This document shows positions 53,268-63,733 of a DNA stretch of 64,000 nt, piece after piece. This stretch comes from Deltaproteobacteria bacterium. Its GTDB lineage: Bacteria; Myxococcota_A; Polyangia; Polyangiales; JADJMO01. A program made the translations under genes and the position numbers. The stretch lies in the NCBI GenBank assembly GCA_016182965.1, contig JACPFM010000026.1, positions 94,190-158,189 on the forward strand, in the 5' to 3' direction. The notes beneath the pieces were generated by a model. That model made no database searches. It was not told the DNA's origin and saw nothing but the letters and a program-made list of their open reading frames with translations. Position 1 is the stretch's first letter. Each line of letters opens with the position of its first letter.

Positions 53268-56200
53268 ATGGAGCGCTCCGCGCGTGGCATCACGTGTCGA
53301 CTGATCGCGACTGCCCTCGTGGCCGCGACCGTCGTTGCCTGCGGCAGCGGCGACGACCAGCCCACCCCCCCCAACTCCTCCTACGACTTCGGCGGAAATG
53401 CGCGGCTGAAGGCGAGCGTCGTCGTCCTTTCGCAGGCCGTCGCGGAGCGCGCGCAGGTCACGTCCACGCGCGTGGTGCTTCCGCGTCAAGGCAACGAGGC
53501 GCTGCTCGCGTCGCTCAAACCGGGCGCTCCGCTCGTCGCGGGACGACGCAAGAACGTCTTCGCCTCGAACAACGCGCTCGGGATCCTGCGCAAGGTCGTC
53601 TCGGTGCGACCCGACGATACGACCATCGAGATCGAGACCGCGCCCGCGACGCTCGCGGACGTGTTCGAGGGGGACTTCTCGGTCACCACGCCACCCGAGC
53701 AGCTCGTCCCGATCAACCCGGCCGGGCTCGACGTGGTCGCGTACTTCTTCGGCGACGATCCGGGCATCGACCTCGCCGACTGCGACGCGACGGGCTTGTG
53801 CAAGCCGAAGCCCGACGACGGCAGCGGCACGGCGGCGATGATGCTCTCCGGGAAGCAGCCGCGGAGGAGTCCCCTCTACGACGCGATCCCTGCGCGCTAC
53901 GCCTCGCCGCTGCCCGGGAAGGCCGCGCCGCAGCCGGGCACGAAGTCGCTGAGCGCGAATGACCTAACGTCCGCTGGGCCCGCCGCGGTCGGCGCCGCGC
54001 TATCGGACGTTGTCGCCGTGCGCACCCGCGTGCGCGCGGTCGCCGAGAAGGGGCTGGACGCGTTCTCCCGGGCCGACACCGAGAAGCTGTTCCGCATCAT
54101 GGCGCGAAGCTTTGCCGACGCCGGCGATACGAAGAACGCGGAGGCGGCGACGACGCTCGCGAGCTACGTCGCCGATCCCGCCAACTACGCGAAGTTCAAG
54201 AGCATCCTCCGGGCGCCCGTCGGGCCGGGGCTCGCCGCCAAGGGCATCATCGGCGACATCGTCGACGGCATCGTCTCGGTCGTCACGTCCGTGGTCGACG
54301 CGATCACGAGCCTCCTCGACGTCGACGTCACGCTGCGGCTGCCGACGCTCGGTGTGAAGAAGGACAACCCCGTCAAGGCGACCTTCCTCGCGGGCGCGCA
54401 GGTGAAGAAGCTCGGTAAGGCCGAGTACGCGATCTCGACCAAGGGCAACGTCTCGGCGTACGCGTACGTCTCGACCCAGGCGCACTTCGACGGGCACATC
54501 GGCTTCCCGACGCGCGCGACGTTCTGGCTCGGCGGCGAGTTCGGCGCGGGCGCCGCGATCGACGCGGAGCTGAAGGCGAGCCTGCAGTCGATGTCGGGCG
54601 AGGAGAAGCTCGCCGAGCGCTTGCTGCAGAACCCCACGAAGAGCGCGACGCCGTGGTCGAAGCATCTCAAGACGCTCGGCCCGTACGCGGGTCCCTCGAT
54701 CGGTCCGGTCCCGACGGCCTTCTCGGTCGAGCTCTCGCTCGAGTGCAGCTGGAGCCTCTACGGGCAGATCACCTACAAGGCGCAGACCGATCTGACGGCC
54801 GCGGCCAAGATCGGCGCGTCGGTCTCGACCTCGAGCGGCTGGAGCACGATCGCGAACGGCGAGTGGAACCGCACGTCGTCGCAGGAGATCCTGCTCGGCG
54901 GCGGCGCGGAGGTGGAGTGCGGCCTCGTGTCGGAGGTCTCCTGGCTGGTCGCCGACGCGGTCGGTCCGTACGTGTCGCTCACGCCGGGCGTGAAGGCCGA
55001 GGCGACCTACGCCGAGTCGTGCACCGAGGCGACCGGGACCAAGCCCGACGCCGCGGTCGAGCTGAAGGTCGACGCGACGCTCTCGTCCGAGGTCGGCGCC
55101 AAGCTCGACTTCGCCGGCTTCGAGCTCGGATCGTTGAAGGCCGCGACCCTGTTCGAAGAGGAGTGGGAGCTGTACTCGAGGGAGTACGCGTGGCCCGGCG
55201 CCGGCCTCGGCTACTGCTCGATCTCTTGCGACGACCACCGGACGAACGGCACGGAGACCGACGTCGACTGCGGCGGTGACTGCTCGGCGGCGGGCAGGGC
55301 CTGCAAGCAAGGGCAAAGCTGCAAGACCGCCGCGGACTGCTCGAAGGGCGGCTCGTGCGTCGCGTCGAAGTGCGTCGATCCGGCGCACTGCAGCAGCGGC
55401 ACGACGGACGGCGACGAGACCGACGTGGACTGCGGCGGCGGCTGTGCGGGCTGCCCGCTCGGCAAGGCCTGCACCGTCGCGACCGACTGCAAGTCGCTCA
55501 ACTGCCAGGGCGGCGCGTGCGCCGCACCGACGTGCAGCGACGGGCAACCCAACGGCGACGAGACCGACGTCGACTGCGGGAGCGCCGCGTGCATCGCCGA
55601 GAAGCGCCTCTGCAAGCTCGGTCAGCGCTGCACCGACGCGAGCCAGTGCGTGTTCGGCACGACTTGCGTCGGAGGGAAGTGCGCGCCGCCGGCGACGTGC
55701 TCCAACGGCATGCGCGATCCCGGCGAGGCGTCGTGGGACTGCGGCGGGCCGTGCCCGGCCTGCGAAGACGGCCTGTGGTGCACGAAGAACGCGGACTGCG
55801 CGAGCGGCGTCTGCGACGGCACGTGCCAGGCGCCGTCGTGCAAGGACGGCGTGATGAACGGCGGCGAAACCGACCTCGACTGCGGCGGCACGTGCTCGGC
55901 GAGCGGCGCGCGCTGCGCCCACGGCAAGGCGTGCAAGGTCGACGGCGACTGCGTCGTCAACGACCGCTGCCTCGGCGGCGTCTGCGTCCCGCCGGCCCAC
56001 TGCTTCGACGGCGCCAAGAACTCCGGCGAGTCCGGGGTCGACTGCGGCGGCTCGGAGTGCTTCGCCTGCGGCGACGGGAAGACCTGCGGGGCCGTGACCG
56101 ACTGTCTGAGCAAGTCGTGCCTCGGCGGCGTGTGTCGGACCGCGTCGTGCTCCGACGGCGTGAGGGCCGACGACGAGACCGACGTCGACTGCGGCGGCGT

Positions 56201-59200
56201 GTGCCGCGCGCAGTACAAGTTCTGCAGCCCGGGCCAGAAGTGCGTGACCAACGCGGACTGCGGCGGCCTCAACGGGTCTTGGTACGGACCGGTCTGCGAC
56301 GGGGGCGTTTGCCGTGCGCCCGCCGAGTGCAGCAACTTCAAGGTCGACTCCAAGACCTACGAATCGGACGTCGACTGCGGCGGAAGCTGCCCGCTCTGCG
56401 GGCTGAACAAGTTCTGCACGTACGAAGGTGACTGCCAGAGCGGTGTATGCCAGACGTTGGGCGACGACTGCCTGGGCTCGAATTGCGGACTGCGTAGGTG
56501 CCGAGCCTCGTCGTGCGACGACCGCGCGCGCAACGGCGACGAGTCCGACGTTGACTGCGGCGGGTCGTGCGCCGCGGCCGGGAGGCGGTGCGCCGCGGGA
56601 AAGCGGTGCAACGCGACCTCCGATTGCCTGCCCTCGCACACCTGCGTCACCGGTCTGTGCGTCGCGCCCGCGAGCTGCAGCGACGGCACGGCGAACGGCG
56701 CCGAGTCCGACGTCGACTGCGGCGGCGGAGTGTGCGCGAAGTGTGCCGTTGGCAAGACCTGCCGCGGGCCCGACGACTGCGCGAGCGGCTCGTGCGACGC
56801 GGGCAAGTGCGGCTCTGCCTCGTGCACGAATGGAATCAAGGACGGCGACGAGATCGACGTCGACTGCGGCCCGAGCTGCGGGAAGACCTGCAAGGAAGGG
56901 CAGAAGTGCTTCGGCAGCCTCTGCGGTTCGGGGCTCACCTGCTCGGGCTACACGGCGGGCGTCTGCTTCGATCGGACCTGCGACGACTTCGCGCGGGGCG
57001 GCACCGAGACCGACGTCGACTGTGGCGGCGATCGCTGCAAGCCGTGCGGTGAGGGCAAGGCCTGCGCGCTCGGCCGGGACTGCACGAGCGGGGTGTGCAC
57101 CGGCGGCAAGTGCGCGGGGCCGAGCTGCGGCGACGGCGTGAGGAACGGGAACGAGAGCGACGTCGACTGCGGCGGGTCCTGTCCGGCGTGCGCGACGTGG
57201 AAGCGTTGCGGCAAGGGTGGGGACTGCGCGTCCGGGAGCTGCATCGCCGGCGCGTGCCAGTCGTCGTCGTGCGGCGACGGCCTCAAGAACGGCGGCGAGA
57301 CCGACATCGACTGCGGTGGCGTCTGCGCCGCCGGCGGGAAGACCTGCGCCGCCGGCCGCAGCTGCGGCATCGACGGCGACTGCGCCAGCGCGTTCTGCAA
57401 GGCTTCCGTGTGCGCGGTGTCGAGCTGCACCGACGGCCTAAAGCACGGCACCGAGACCGACATCGACTGCGGTGGTACGTGCCCGACCAAGTGCGCGATC
57501 GGCAAGGGCTGCACCGCGTCGACCGACTGTGCCACGGGCGTGTGCAGCGGCGGCAAGTGCAGCGCGCCCTCGTGCAGCGACGGCGTGAAGAACGGCACCG
57601 AGACCGCGACCGACTGCGGTGGCGGCTGCCCCGGGTGCGCCGACCTCTCGGCGTGTCTCGTGAACGCCGACTGCACGAGCCGCTATTGCAGCTCGGGGTC
57701 TTGCGCGGTCGCGACCTGCACGGACGGCGTCTCGGACGGCAAGGAGACGGGGATCGATTGCGGTGGCGGCACCTGTCCGGCGTGCGGCACCGGCAACCCG
57801 TGCAGCGTCGGCAGCGACTGTGTCGGCGGCGTCTGCACCGCCGGCACGTGCGCCGCGCCCAGCTGCACCGACGCGGTGAAGAACGGCAGCGAGACCGACA
57901 TCGACTGCGGCGGAAGCTGCTCGTCGATCGGGCGCAAGTGCGCCGCGGGCAAGAAGTGTTCGGTGAACGGCGACTGCGTGTCGGGGGCCTGCACCGGCGG
58001 CCTCTGCGCCGCCGCGACCTCGTGCACCGATAGCATCCAGAACGGCACCGAGACCGACGTCGACTGCGGCGGCGGCTGCCCGGTGTGCCTGTACAACCAG
58101 AAGTGCGCGATCGGCGCGGACTGCGAGTTCGGCGTTTGCACCGGCGGCCGCTGCGCCGCTCCGAGCTGCACCGACGGCGTGAAGAACGGCAGCGAGTCCG
58201 ACGTCGACTGCGGCGCGGGAACCTGCGCGCTGTGCGCCACCGGCAAGCGCTGCAACTTCACCACCAACTGCGTCTCGGGGAACACCTGCGTCGGAGGGTT
58301 CTGCGTCGCGCCCGCGACCTGCGCCGACAGCCTGAAGAACGGCGCCGAGACCGACGTCGATTGCGGCGGCGGCGCGTGCGGCGCGTGCGCCGCGGGCAAG
58401 ACCTGCTCGGTGGTCGCCGATTGCCAGTCGCGCGTCTGCAGCGGATCGGTCTGTCAGGCGCCGACCTGCACCGACGTCGTCAAGAACGGCACCGAGACCG
58501 ACGTCGACTGCGGCGGCACCTGCGCGTCGTCGGGCTACCGCTGCGGGGTCGGCAAGACGTGCAACGCGACGAGCGACTGCGCGGCGCCGAACACCTGCGT
58601 CCTATCGGTGTGCACCGCGCCGGCGACGTGCACCGACGGGATCAAGAACCAGGACGAGAGCGACATCGACTGCGGCGGCACGATCTGCCCCAAGTGCGGG
58701 CCGGGCAAGACGTGCGGCGCGGGCAGTCACTGCACCTCGCTCGTTTGCTCGGGTGGGTACTGCGCGTCGCCGAGCTGCACCGACGTCGTGAAGAACGGCA
58801 CCGAGACCGACGTCGACTGCGGCGGCAGCTGCCCGAAGTGCGCCAACGGGCGTATCTGCGGGACCGGCGTCGACTGTCAGTCCGCGGTCTGCAGCGGCGG
58901 CGCCTGCACGGTGCCGACCTGCACGGACGCGGTGAAGAACCAGACCGAGACCGGCGTCGACTGCGGCGGCGCGTGCGTCGCGGCCGGTAAGCGATGCGCC
59001 AACGGCGTCTCGTGCGGCATCAACGACGACTGCCAGAGCCTCTACTGCGCGGGCGGGACGTGCGCGGCCGGCGCGTGCAGCGACTCCGTGAAGAACGGCA
59101 GCGAGACCGACGTGGACTGCGGCGGCTCGTGCCCGAAGTGCGCGACCGGGAAGGCTTGCTCCGTCGCGGGCGACTGCTTGTCCGCGAAGTGCAGCGCGCT

Positions 59201-60440
59201 CGTCTGCGCGGCGCCCACGTGCTCGCCCACGTGCGGCACCGGCGCAGCATGCGGCGTGAACGGCGACTGCGCGTCGGGCACGTGTACCGCCGGCGCCTGC
59301 GCGGCGCCGACGTGCGGTCCGACCTGCGCCGACGGCGCGGGCTGCGGGAGCCACGCGGACTGCGCGTCGGGGGCCTGCAAGGCGGGAGTGTGCGTCGCGC
59401 ACTTCGCGGCCGCGACGTTCCTCACGAGCGACGGCGCCAACTGGCTCGCCGGCGCGGGCGATCTCGACGGCGACGGCAAGATCGACGTCGGCTCCGTCAC
59501 GGATCCCGGCAACGTGAACCTGTTCTACGGCACGGGCCCGGCGACGTTCGCGTCGTACGTGCTCGGGCCCAACGCCGGCCAGTGGGCCATCTACCCCGGG
59601 TTCCGGTTCATCGATCTCAATGGCGACGCCAAGCTCGATCTCGTCGGCGTCGACAGCTTCGACCGCATGCGGGTGAACCTCGGGAACGGCGACCGCACGT
59701 TCGGCGCGGTGATCACGAGCAACATCGGGATCGGAGCCCCCAGCGGCATGGCGCTCGCCGACCTGAACAAGGACGGCAAGCTCGACTCGCTCGCCCTCGC
59801 GAGCCTCACCCCCGATCTGGCCGTCATGCTCGGCAACGGGCTCGGCGGCTTCGGCGCGTCGACGAAGTACACCGTGAACAATGGCGGCGGCGACACGGGC
59901 GGTATCGGCACCGGCGATCTCGACGGCGACGGCAACCTCGACGTGGTCGCGGGCAGCTCGAGCGGGGTCCTCAGCGTGCTCCGTGGATCGGCCACCGGCG
60001 CGCTCGGCGCCCCGACGAGCTACAGCTCGGGCACGACCGCGAACACCAGCGTAGTGCTCGCCGACGTCTCGGGCGACGGCAAGCTCGACGTCCTCGTCGG
60101 CGGCAACTCCCCGGGGATCACGATGCTCCGGGGCAACGGCGACGGGACGCTCCAGCCCGCGACGACGCTCCTGACCAGTCGCTGCTGGTGGGTCGCCGTC
60201 GACGACCTGAACGGCGACGGTGTGCGCGACGTCGTGTGCGGCGGCGACGCCGGCGTAATCGTCCTGATCGGCAGTGGGAGCGGGGCGTTCAAGGCGGCCC
60301 GGACCTACACGACGGGCCCGTACAACCAGCACGGCGTGCTCGTCGATCTCGACGGCGACGGCGACCTCGACCTGGTGATCGCGTCGAGCAACTTCACCGC
60401 GCCGACCAAGGTCTGGATCCTCAGGAGCCAGCGGCTGTGA
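53268..60440 (+). CDS. Giant surface lipoprotein with about 26 Cys-rich repeats and FG-GAP repeats
   Basis: A 2390-residue protein. The signal ends in [11 protein letters not shown] (lipobox). Residues about 20-650 form a domain of unknown fold with a helical hairpin ([16 protein letters not shown]) and many beta strands. Residues about 653-2040 are a run of about 26 repeats of 45-60 residues with the core [23 protein letters not shown], ending in two shortened units. The last about 340 residues hold FG-GAP repeats ([51 protein letters not shown]), likely Ca-binding propeller blades as in integrin alpha. A long disulphide-stabilised stalk with a propeller head suggests adhesion or prey contact; this is inference. 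Confidence 0.9.
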   Translation: MERSARGITCRLIATALVAATVVACGSGDDQPTPPNSSYDFGGNARLKASVVVLSQAVAERAQVTSTRVVLPRQGNEALLASLKPGAPLVAGRRKNVFASNNALGILRKVVSVRPDDTTIEIETAPATLADVFEGDFSVTTPPEQLVPINPAGLDVVAYFFGDDPGIDLADCDATGLCKPKPDDGSGTAAMMLSGKQPRRSPLYDAIPARYASPLPGKAAPQPGTKSLSANDLTSAGPAAVGAALSDVVAVRTRVRAVAEKGLDAFSRADTEKLFRIMARSFADAGDTKNAEAATTLASYVADPANYAKFKSILRAPVGPGLAAKGIIGDIVDGIVSVVTSVVDAITSLLDVDVTLRLPTLGVKKDNPVKATFLAGAQVKKLGKAEYAISTKGNVSAYAYVSTQAHFDGHIGFPTRATFWLGGEFGAGAAIDAELKASLQSMSGEEKLAERLLQNPTKSATPWSKHLKTLGPYAGPSIGPVPTAFSVELSLECSWSLYGQITYKAQTDLTAAAKIGASVSTSSGWSTIANGEWNRTSSQEILLGGGAEVECGLVSEVSWLVADAVGPYVSLTPGVKAEATYAESCTEATGTKPDAAVELKVDATLSSEVGAKLDFAGFELGSLKAATLFEEEWELYSREYAWPGAGLGYCSISCDDHRTNGTETDVDCGGDCSAAGRACKQGQSCKTAADCSKGGSCVASKCVDPAHCSSGTTDGDETDVDCGGGCAGCPLGKACTVATDCKSLNCQGGACAAPTCSDGQPNGDETDVDCGSAACIAEKRLCKLGQRCTDASQCVFGTTCVGGKCAPPATCSNGMRDPGEASWDCGGPCPACEDGLWCTKNADCASGVCDGTCQAPSCKDGVMNGGETDLDCGGTCSASGARCAHGKACKVDGDCVVNDRCLGGVCVPPAHCFDGAKNSGESGVDCGGSECFACGDGKTCGAVTDCLSKSCLGGVCRTASCSDGVRADDETDVDCGGVCRAQYKFCSPGQKCVTNADCGGLNGSWYGPVCDGGVCRAPAECSNFKVDSKTYESDVDCGGSCPLCGLNKFCTYEGDCQSGVCQTLGDDCLGSNCGLRRCRASSCDDRARNGDESDVDCGGSCAAAGRRCAAGKRCNATSDCLPSHTCVTGLCVAPASCSDGTANGAESDVDCGGGVCAKCAVGKTCRGPDDCASGSCDAGKCGSASCTNGIKDGDEIDVDCGPSCGKTCKEGQKCFGSLCGSGLTCSGYTAGVCFDRTCDDFARGGTETDVDCGGDRCKPCGEGKACALGRDCTSGVCTGGKCAGPSCGDGVRNGNESDVDCGGSCPACATWKRCGKGGDCASGSCIAGACQSSSCGDGLKNGGETDIDCGGVCAAGGKTCAAGRSCGIDGDCASAFCKASVCAVSSCTDGLKHGTETDIDCGGTCPTKCAIGKGCTASTDCATGVCSGGKCSAPSCSDGVKNGTETATDCGGGCPGCADLSACLVNADCTSRYCSSGSCAVATCTDGVSDGKETGIDCGGGTCPACGTGNPCSVGSDCVGGVCTAGTCAAPSCTDAVKNGSETDIDCGGSCSSIGRKCAAGKKCSVNGDCVSGACTGGLCAAATSCTDSIQNGTETDVDCGGGCPVCLYNQKCAIGADCEFGVCTGGRCAAPSCTDGVKNGSESDVDCGAGTCALCATGKRCNFTTNCVSGNTCVGGFCVAPATCADSLKNGAETDVDCGGGACGACAAGKTCSVVADCQSRVCSGSVCQAPTCTDVVKNGTETDVDCGGTCASSGYRCGVGKTCNATSDCAAPNTCVLSVCTAPATCTDGIKNQDESDIDCGGTICPKCGPGKTCGAGSHCTSLVCSGGYCASPSCTDVVKNGTETDVDCGGSCPKCANGRICGTGVDCQSAVCSGGACTVPTCTDAVKNQTETGVDCGGACVAAGKRCANGVSCGINDDCQSLYCAGGTCAAGACSDSVKNGSETDVDCGGSCPKCATGKACSVAGDCLSAKCSALVCAAPTCSPTCGTGAACGVNGDCASGTCTAGACAAPTCGPTCADGAGCGSHADCASGACKAGVCVAHFAAATFLTSDGANWLAGAGDLDGDGKIDVGSVTDPGNVNLFYGTGPATFASYVLGPNAGQWAIYPGFRFIDLNGDAKLDLVGVDSFDRMRVNLGNGDRTFGAVITSNIGIGAPSGMALADLNKDGKLDSLALASLTPDLAVMLGNGLGGFGASTKYTVNNGGGDTGGIGTGDLDGDGNLDVVAGSSSGVLSVLRGSATGALGAPTSYSSGTTANTSVVLADVSGDGKLDVLVGGNSPGITMLRGNGDGTLQPATTLLTSRCWWVAVDDLNGDGVRDVVCGGDAGVIVLIGSGSGAFKAARTYTTGPYNQHGVLVDLDGDGDLDLVIASSNFTAPTKVWILRSQRL

Positions 60441-60448
60441 GGGCGAAG

Positions 60449-61705
60449 ATGAGGATGTCGAGGATCGGATCGGTTCCCTGCGCGCTCGCGACGCTCGCCG
60501 TCGCGGCGCTCCTCGGCTGCGGCGACGACGCGAAGGTGCCTTCGGGCGACCCGGGCGTCGACGCCGGCGCGGACACGGTTGCCGACGCCGGCGAGATCGA
60601 TATGGGCAAAGACGCCGACGTCGCGCCTCGCTGGGCGCTTATCGCGCGCGCCGACGACTCGCCCTCGGCCTCGACGAAGGTGGTCGCGATCGATCTGCGC
60701 ACGGGCAAGCCCGAAGGCGAGCTCGCGTACGTGGGCATCGCCTCGGTGCGCGGGCGCGGCGTGCGGGCGTTCGTGATCGACCGCGATCGGGATCGCTTCG
60801 TCGCGCTCGATCCCGCGCGCCCGTGGACCGCGGCGTGGACCCACGAGCCCAAGAGCGAGGACGCGCCGATCGCCGCGACGATCGTCGCGTCCGCCTCTCA
60901 CGCGTTCGTGCTGCGTCCCACGGTCAACTCGATCGAGGTCCTCGAACTCGAAGGCGGAAAGCACGTCGCCGATGTCGATCTCTCGGGCTTCGTCGATCCG
61001 CTCGATCCCGACGGGCGCGTCGACGCGACCGACGGGTTCTACGACGCGACCGCGGGCCGCGTGTACGTGGTGCTCGCGCGCCACGTGCCCAACGATCCGC
61101 TCCAGCGCTGCACCGCGAGCAAGCCGCTGCTCGTCGGCATCGACGCGACCAAGCACGCAATCGTCGATCTGAACGGCGAGGCCGACGGCCAGGCGATCGT
61201 GCTCGCGGGGCAGTGGCCGCAGCCCCCGGATGGCGGCGGCTTCCTCGATGAGTCGGCGAAGGTCCTGCACCTCGTCGATCAGGGTTGCTACGAGCCCCCC
61301 AGCACGGCCCCCGTCGGCGCCGGGATCGAGCGAGTCGATCTCGCCGCGGGCACCTCGAGCCGAAACGTCCCGAGCACCCTCGCGACGCCGCTCTCGTCGC
61401 TGTTGCGCATCGACGCGAGCCTCGCGCTCGTGCGGACCGCGCCGCCCGAGCTCGTGTGGCGCGCGTGGAACCCGAGCACGACGACGCTCGGCGCCGTCGA
61501 GAGCGGGATGCCCGTCGTTGCAGCGGTCGACGGTAAGGACGTGGTGGGGCTCGTCGAGCGCACGATGGAGGGCGGTACGACGATGGACGTCGTGCGGTTC
61601 GATCCGCGCGACCGGTCCCTCGCCTTCGTCGCCGAGAACGTCTTGCGCGGCGCGAGGAGCGTGCGTGCGAGCCTGGTCGTTGCCCGAGCGACCGGAGGAT
61701 CGTAG
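60449..61705 (+). CDS. Companion surface lipoprotein (beta-propeller-like)
   Basis: A 418-residue lipoprotein: signal LATLAVAALLGC, an acidic Asp/Ala-rich linker, then about 370 residues of repeated short strands (KVVAIDLRTGKPEGELAYVG, RFVALDPARPWTAAW, SIEVLELEGGKHVADVDL, PLLVGIDATKHAIVDL, LSSLLRIDASLALVR) in the style of YncE/quinoprotein-like beta-propellers. The start at 60449 has a GAGGG just upstream; a GTG at 60437 overlapping the giant gene's stop is an alternative. The tight spacing shows co-expression with the giant protein, so they may act together at the surface. Confidence 0.7.
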   Translation: MRMSRIGSVPCALATLAVAALLGCGDDAKVPSGDPGVDAGADTVADAGEIDMGKDADVAPRWALIARADDSPSASTKVVAIDLRTGKPEGELAYVGIASVRGRGVRAFVIDRDRDRFVALDPARPWTAAWTHEPKSEDAPIAATIVASASHAFVLRPTVNSIEVLELEGGKHVADVDLSGFVDPLDPDGRVDATDGFYDATAGRVYVVLARHVPNDPLQRCTASKPLLVGIDATKHAIVDLNGEADGQAIVLAGQWPQPPDGGGFLDESAKVLHLVDQGCYEPPSTAPVGAGIERVDLAAGTSSRNVPSTLATPLSSLLRIDASLALVRTAPPELVWRAWNPSTTTLGAVESGMPVVAAVDGKDVVGLVERTMEGGTTMDVVRFDPRDRSLAFVAENVLRGARSVRASLVVARATGGS

Positions 61706-61755
61706 CGGCCGCGTCGCCGAGGCGAGCGCGCACGTGTCTCCTGCCGCAGCAAGGG

Positions 61756-61794
61756 TTTCGAGACGCCCGACGGGATCCGCGAAGCGTCTCGAAA
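61756..61794 (+). terminator. Hairpin after the lipoprotein gene
   Basis: TTTCGAGACGC (61756-61766) and its perfect complement GCGTCTCGAAA (61784-61794) enclose a 17-base loop, 51 bp after the stop. There is no clear T-tract. It is the likely terminator of the giant-gene operon. Confidence 0.5.
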
Positions 61795-61892
61795 TGCCCG
61801 CAAGCCCTCGGAGTCGCTCTGTGGTGGCTACTTCGCTCGTCAGCGCGTCAGAGCGCGCGTCATGCCGCCCTCCGATAGTCGTGATGGAGGCA

Positions 61893-62013
61893 ACGAGAGA
61901 CGCCCGACGCTCCCCGACCCCTTCCGACCGTCCTCGGTGAACTGCGCATAAACCCCCAACTATGGCAACTCGAGCCCTGGAATCCGCCGAGGGCGCTTGG
62001 ACCTCTTAGCCCC
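61893..62013. repeat. Direct repeat, right copy
   Basis: This is the second copy of the about 121-bp sequence seen at 52592-52712, in the same orientation, differing by a few substitutions and one-base indels and lacking the 34-bp duplication. Together the copies bracket the 9.1-kb giant-gene module. A weaker third copy (about 45 bp, roughly three quarters identical) may lie at 63772-63817. Nothing coding is visible between 61800 and 62185. Confidence 0.85.
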
Positions 62014-62185
62014 AGACGAGGAACGTCGGACGCATCGGAGGTCTCCTGGTCGAGGATGGAGACCCTGCATGAGCATCGTTAGATGCCATCGGCGACGGAC
62101 GCCGTCGCATCGAAAGATCCCCGCGCCGTCACGCGATTGCGACGGTTGCGGAGTCCCCGACGTGGGGACTCGAGTCGCCAATCGG

Positions 62186-62821
62186 ATGCTCGAGGATCGC
62201 CTCGGCACAGACCTGCATCGGCAAGTCGTGCTCCGACGTGCCGAGCTGCGTCACGTCGACGCTGGGCGCGCCTCGAAGGCGACGATCGAGACCACGATCA
62301 TCCGCGACACGAAGCCCGAGAGCAGCACCAACCAGGCCGGGTACGGCGTCAAGGCCACGAGGTCCGACGTCCAGCTGCGCGGCGCGCTGGTCGAGCGGAA
62401 CCGTGCGTTCGGCGTGGCGCTCGCGGGCTCGAAGGTGACGATCGACGGCACGGTCGTGCGCGACACGTCTTGGCTCGGCGCCAACGGCCCCGGCATGGGC
62501 ATCGTGGCGATGCCGGACGCGGGCGACGCGATCGAGCTGTCGCTGCGGCGCTCACTCATCGAACGAAACATGTCTGCGTCGCTCGTCACGCGGAGCGCGC
62601 GGGCCGGCGTCGGCGCGTTCGGCGATACAGCGATCTCCCTCGCGAGCACCACGCTGTCCTGCAATGCGATCGACCTCATCGCAGTAGCCTACGAGGGCAC
62701 GCCGACGTTCGACTCGGGAGGCGACACGAACACCTGCGGATGCGACACGCGCGTTCGGTGCAAGGCCGCGTCGGGCGAGCTGACGCCGATCGCACCCGAT
62801 CCGCCGGCACCCACCGGATGA
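62186..62821 (+). pseudogene. C-terminal fragment of a right-handed beta-helix surface protein
   Basis: From about 62262 the frame reads KATIETTIIRDTKPESSTNQ, VQLRGALVERNRAFGVALAG and KVTIDGTVVRDTSWLGANG. This is the alternating strand pattern (V-x-G-x-V-V-R-D-T; L-V-E-x-N) of parallel beta-helix proteins common in myxobacteria. It ends with a Cys-containing tail (NTCGCDTRVRC). No export signal or credible N-terminus exists; the upstream 60 bp look like a different, out-of-frame Cys-rich sequence. It is most likely a 3' remnant. Confidence 0.5.
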
Positions 62822-62873
62822 CCGACGGGCCTTCGGCTACCGCGCCGCGTCCGGGCAGCCGACGCGAGCGGGA

Positions 62874-63032
62874 GTGAATGATCCATTCACGACCGACAAG
62901 CCGCAGTGCGATGGCACCACGCTCGTGGTCTGCAACGCGGGCAAGCGCGAGCGCCTCGACTGCAAGTCGCTCGGCTTTGCCGGCTGCAACGCCAGGTTCG
63001 GGGTCTGCTCGTCGAGCGTCTACCCGGAGTGA
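62874..63032 (+). pseudogene. C-terminal fragment of a Cys-rich extracellular protein
   Basis: A 52-residue frame with a possible GTG start: DKPQCDGTTLVVCNAGKRER, then LDCKSLGFAGC and FGVCSSSVYPE. Six regularly spaced Cys match the ends of myxobacterial secreted proteins with a C-G-x-x-L-V-V-C unit. No signal peptide is present, so it is a remnant unless read as part of a lost upstream gene. Confidence 0.45.
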
Positions 63033-63046
63033 ACGGTCGGCTCAGA

Positions 63047-63328
63047 TCAGAGGAACTCGCACACGTAGCCCGACGGCTCCGCTGCGCGCACGTCGAACCC
63101 GCTCCTGCCCGGCACCTCGAACGCCGTTCCCGCGGGGTAGACGCGCCAATCGGTCGTGCCGTCGACGCGGATGACGAGCTCGCCGCTCACGACGGTCATG
63201 CGCTCCGGCGCGCCGGTGCCGAAGTGGAACTCACCGGTGTCGATGACGCCGACGGTGGTCTTCCGCCCGTTGCGGTCGAACCCGATGCTCTGGACCTTGC
63301 CCTCGAAGTACGTGTTGTGCGTCAGCAT
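63047..63328 (-). CDS. ppnP: Pyrimidine/purine nucleoside phosphorylase
   Basis: A 93-residue single-domain cupin, exactly the normal PpnP (DUF1255) length. Conserved parts are YFEGKVQSIGF, KTTVGVIDTGEFHFGTGAPE and RMTVVSGELVIRVDGTTDW, then FEVPGRSGFDVRA and the end YVCEFL. It phosphorolyses several nucleosides to base and ribose-1-phosphate. It is intact although its neighbours on both sides are gene fragments. The start ATG is unambiguous. Confidence 0.9.
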   Translation of the reverse strand: MLTHNTYFEGKVQSIGFDRNGRKTTVGVIDTGEFHFGTGAPERMTVVSGELVIRVDGTTDWRVYPAGTAFEVPGRSGFDVRAAEPSGYVCEFL

Positions 63329-63359
63329 CTCGCCTCGCTAACGCGGAGGAGACGAGGGC

Positions 63360-63733
63360 TCAACTAGCGCGTACGGCCGCGCGCGCGCGGTCTTTGAGGA
63401 TCTTGCCCGCGCCCGCCTTGCCGCTGGCCATCGCGCCGACGATGCCGTGTCCGGCGCGGGTGGAGGCGCCGCAGAAGTAGAGCGCGCCGAGCGGACCGCG
63501 GTATCCCGGGCGTCCGTCGAAGAACTGCTCGGGCGTGGCGGCGAGGCCGTAGCCCGTGCCGTCGGTCGCCTGGGTGTAGCGCACGTGGCTATCGGCGTGG
63601 CCAATTCGCGGAAGACGACGCGCTCGGCGGTGCCGGGGAACAAGCGATCGAGGCGACGGATCATGTCGTCTTCGATTCGCTGCTTGATCGCGTGATACTG
63701 AACGAGAGAGAGAGACGTCGCGGGCCTTTTCAT
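63360..63733 (-). pseudogene. C-terminal remnant of a phytoene-desaturase-like FAD oxidoreductase, frameshifted
   Basis: The first frame reads YHAIKQRIEDDMIRRLDRLFPG and VVFRELATP. It shifts near 63590-63600. The next frame gives RYTQATDGTGYGLAATPEQF, RPGYRGPLGALYFCGASTRA and GHGIVGAMASGKAGAGKIL. These are the C-terminal motifs of CrtI/carotenoid-isomerase-like flavoproteins (R-Y-x8-G-x-x-Y-G; G-L-Y-x-x-G-A-S-T-x-x-G-H-G-I). The FAD-binding N-terminal two thirds are absent. The remaining DNA to 64000 has only uncertain reading frames. Confidence 0.6.

Noticed and set aside
54000..56639. Minus-strand frame of 879 codons under the giant gene
   Set aside because: It mirrors the Cys-rich repeat codons; no independent motif.
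58602..60332. Minus-strand frame of 576 codons
   Set aside because: Antisense of the FG-GAP region; Arg/Ala/Val low-complexity only.
53268..60440. Notch/EGF-type repeats of eukaryotic origin
   Set aside because: The Cys spacing and ETDVDCGG core differ from EGF; the pattern is typical of myxobacterial secreted proteins, so no eukaryotic transfer is needed.
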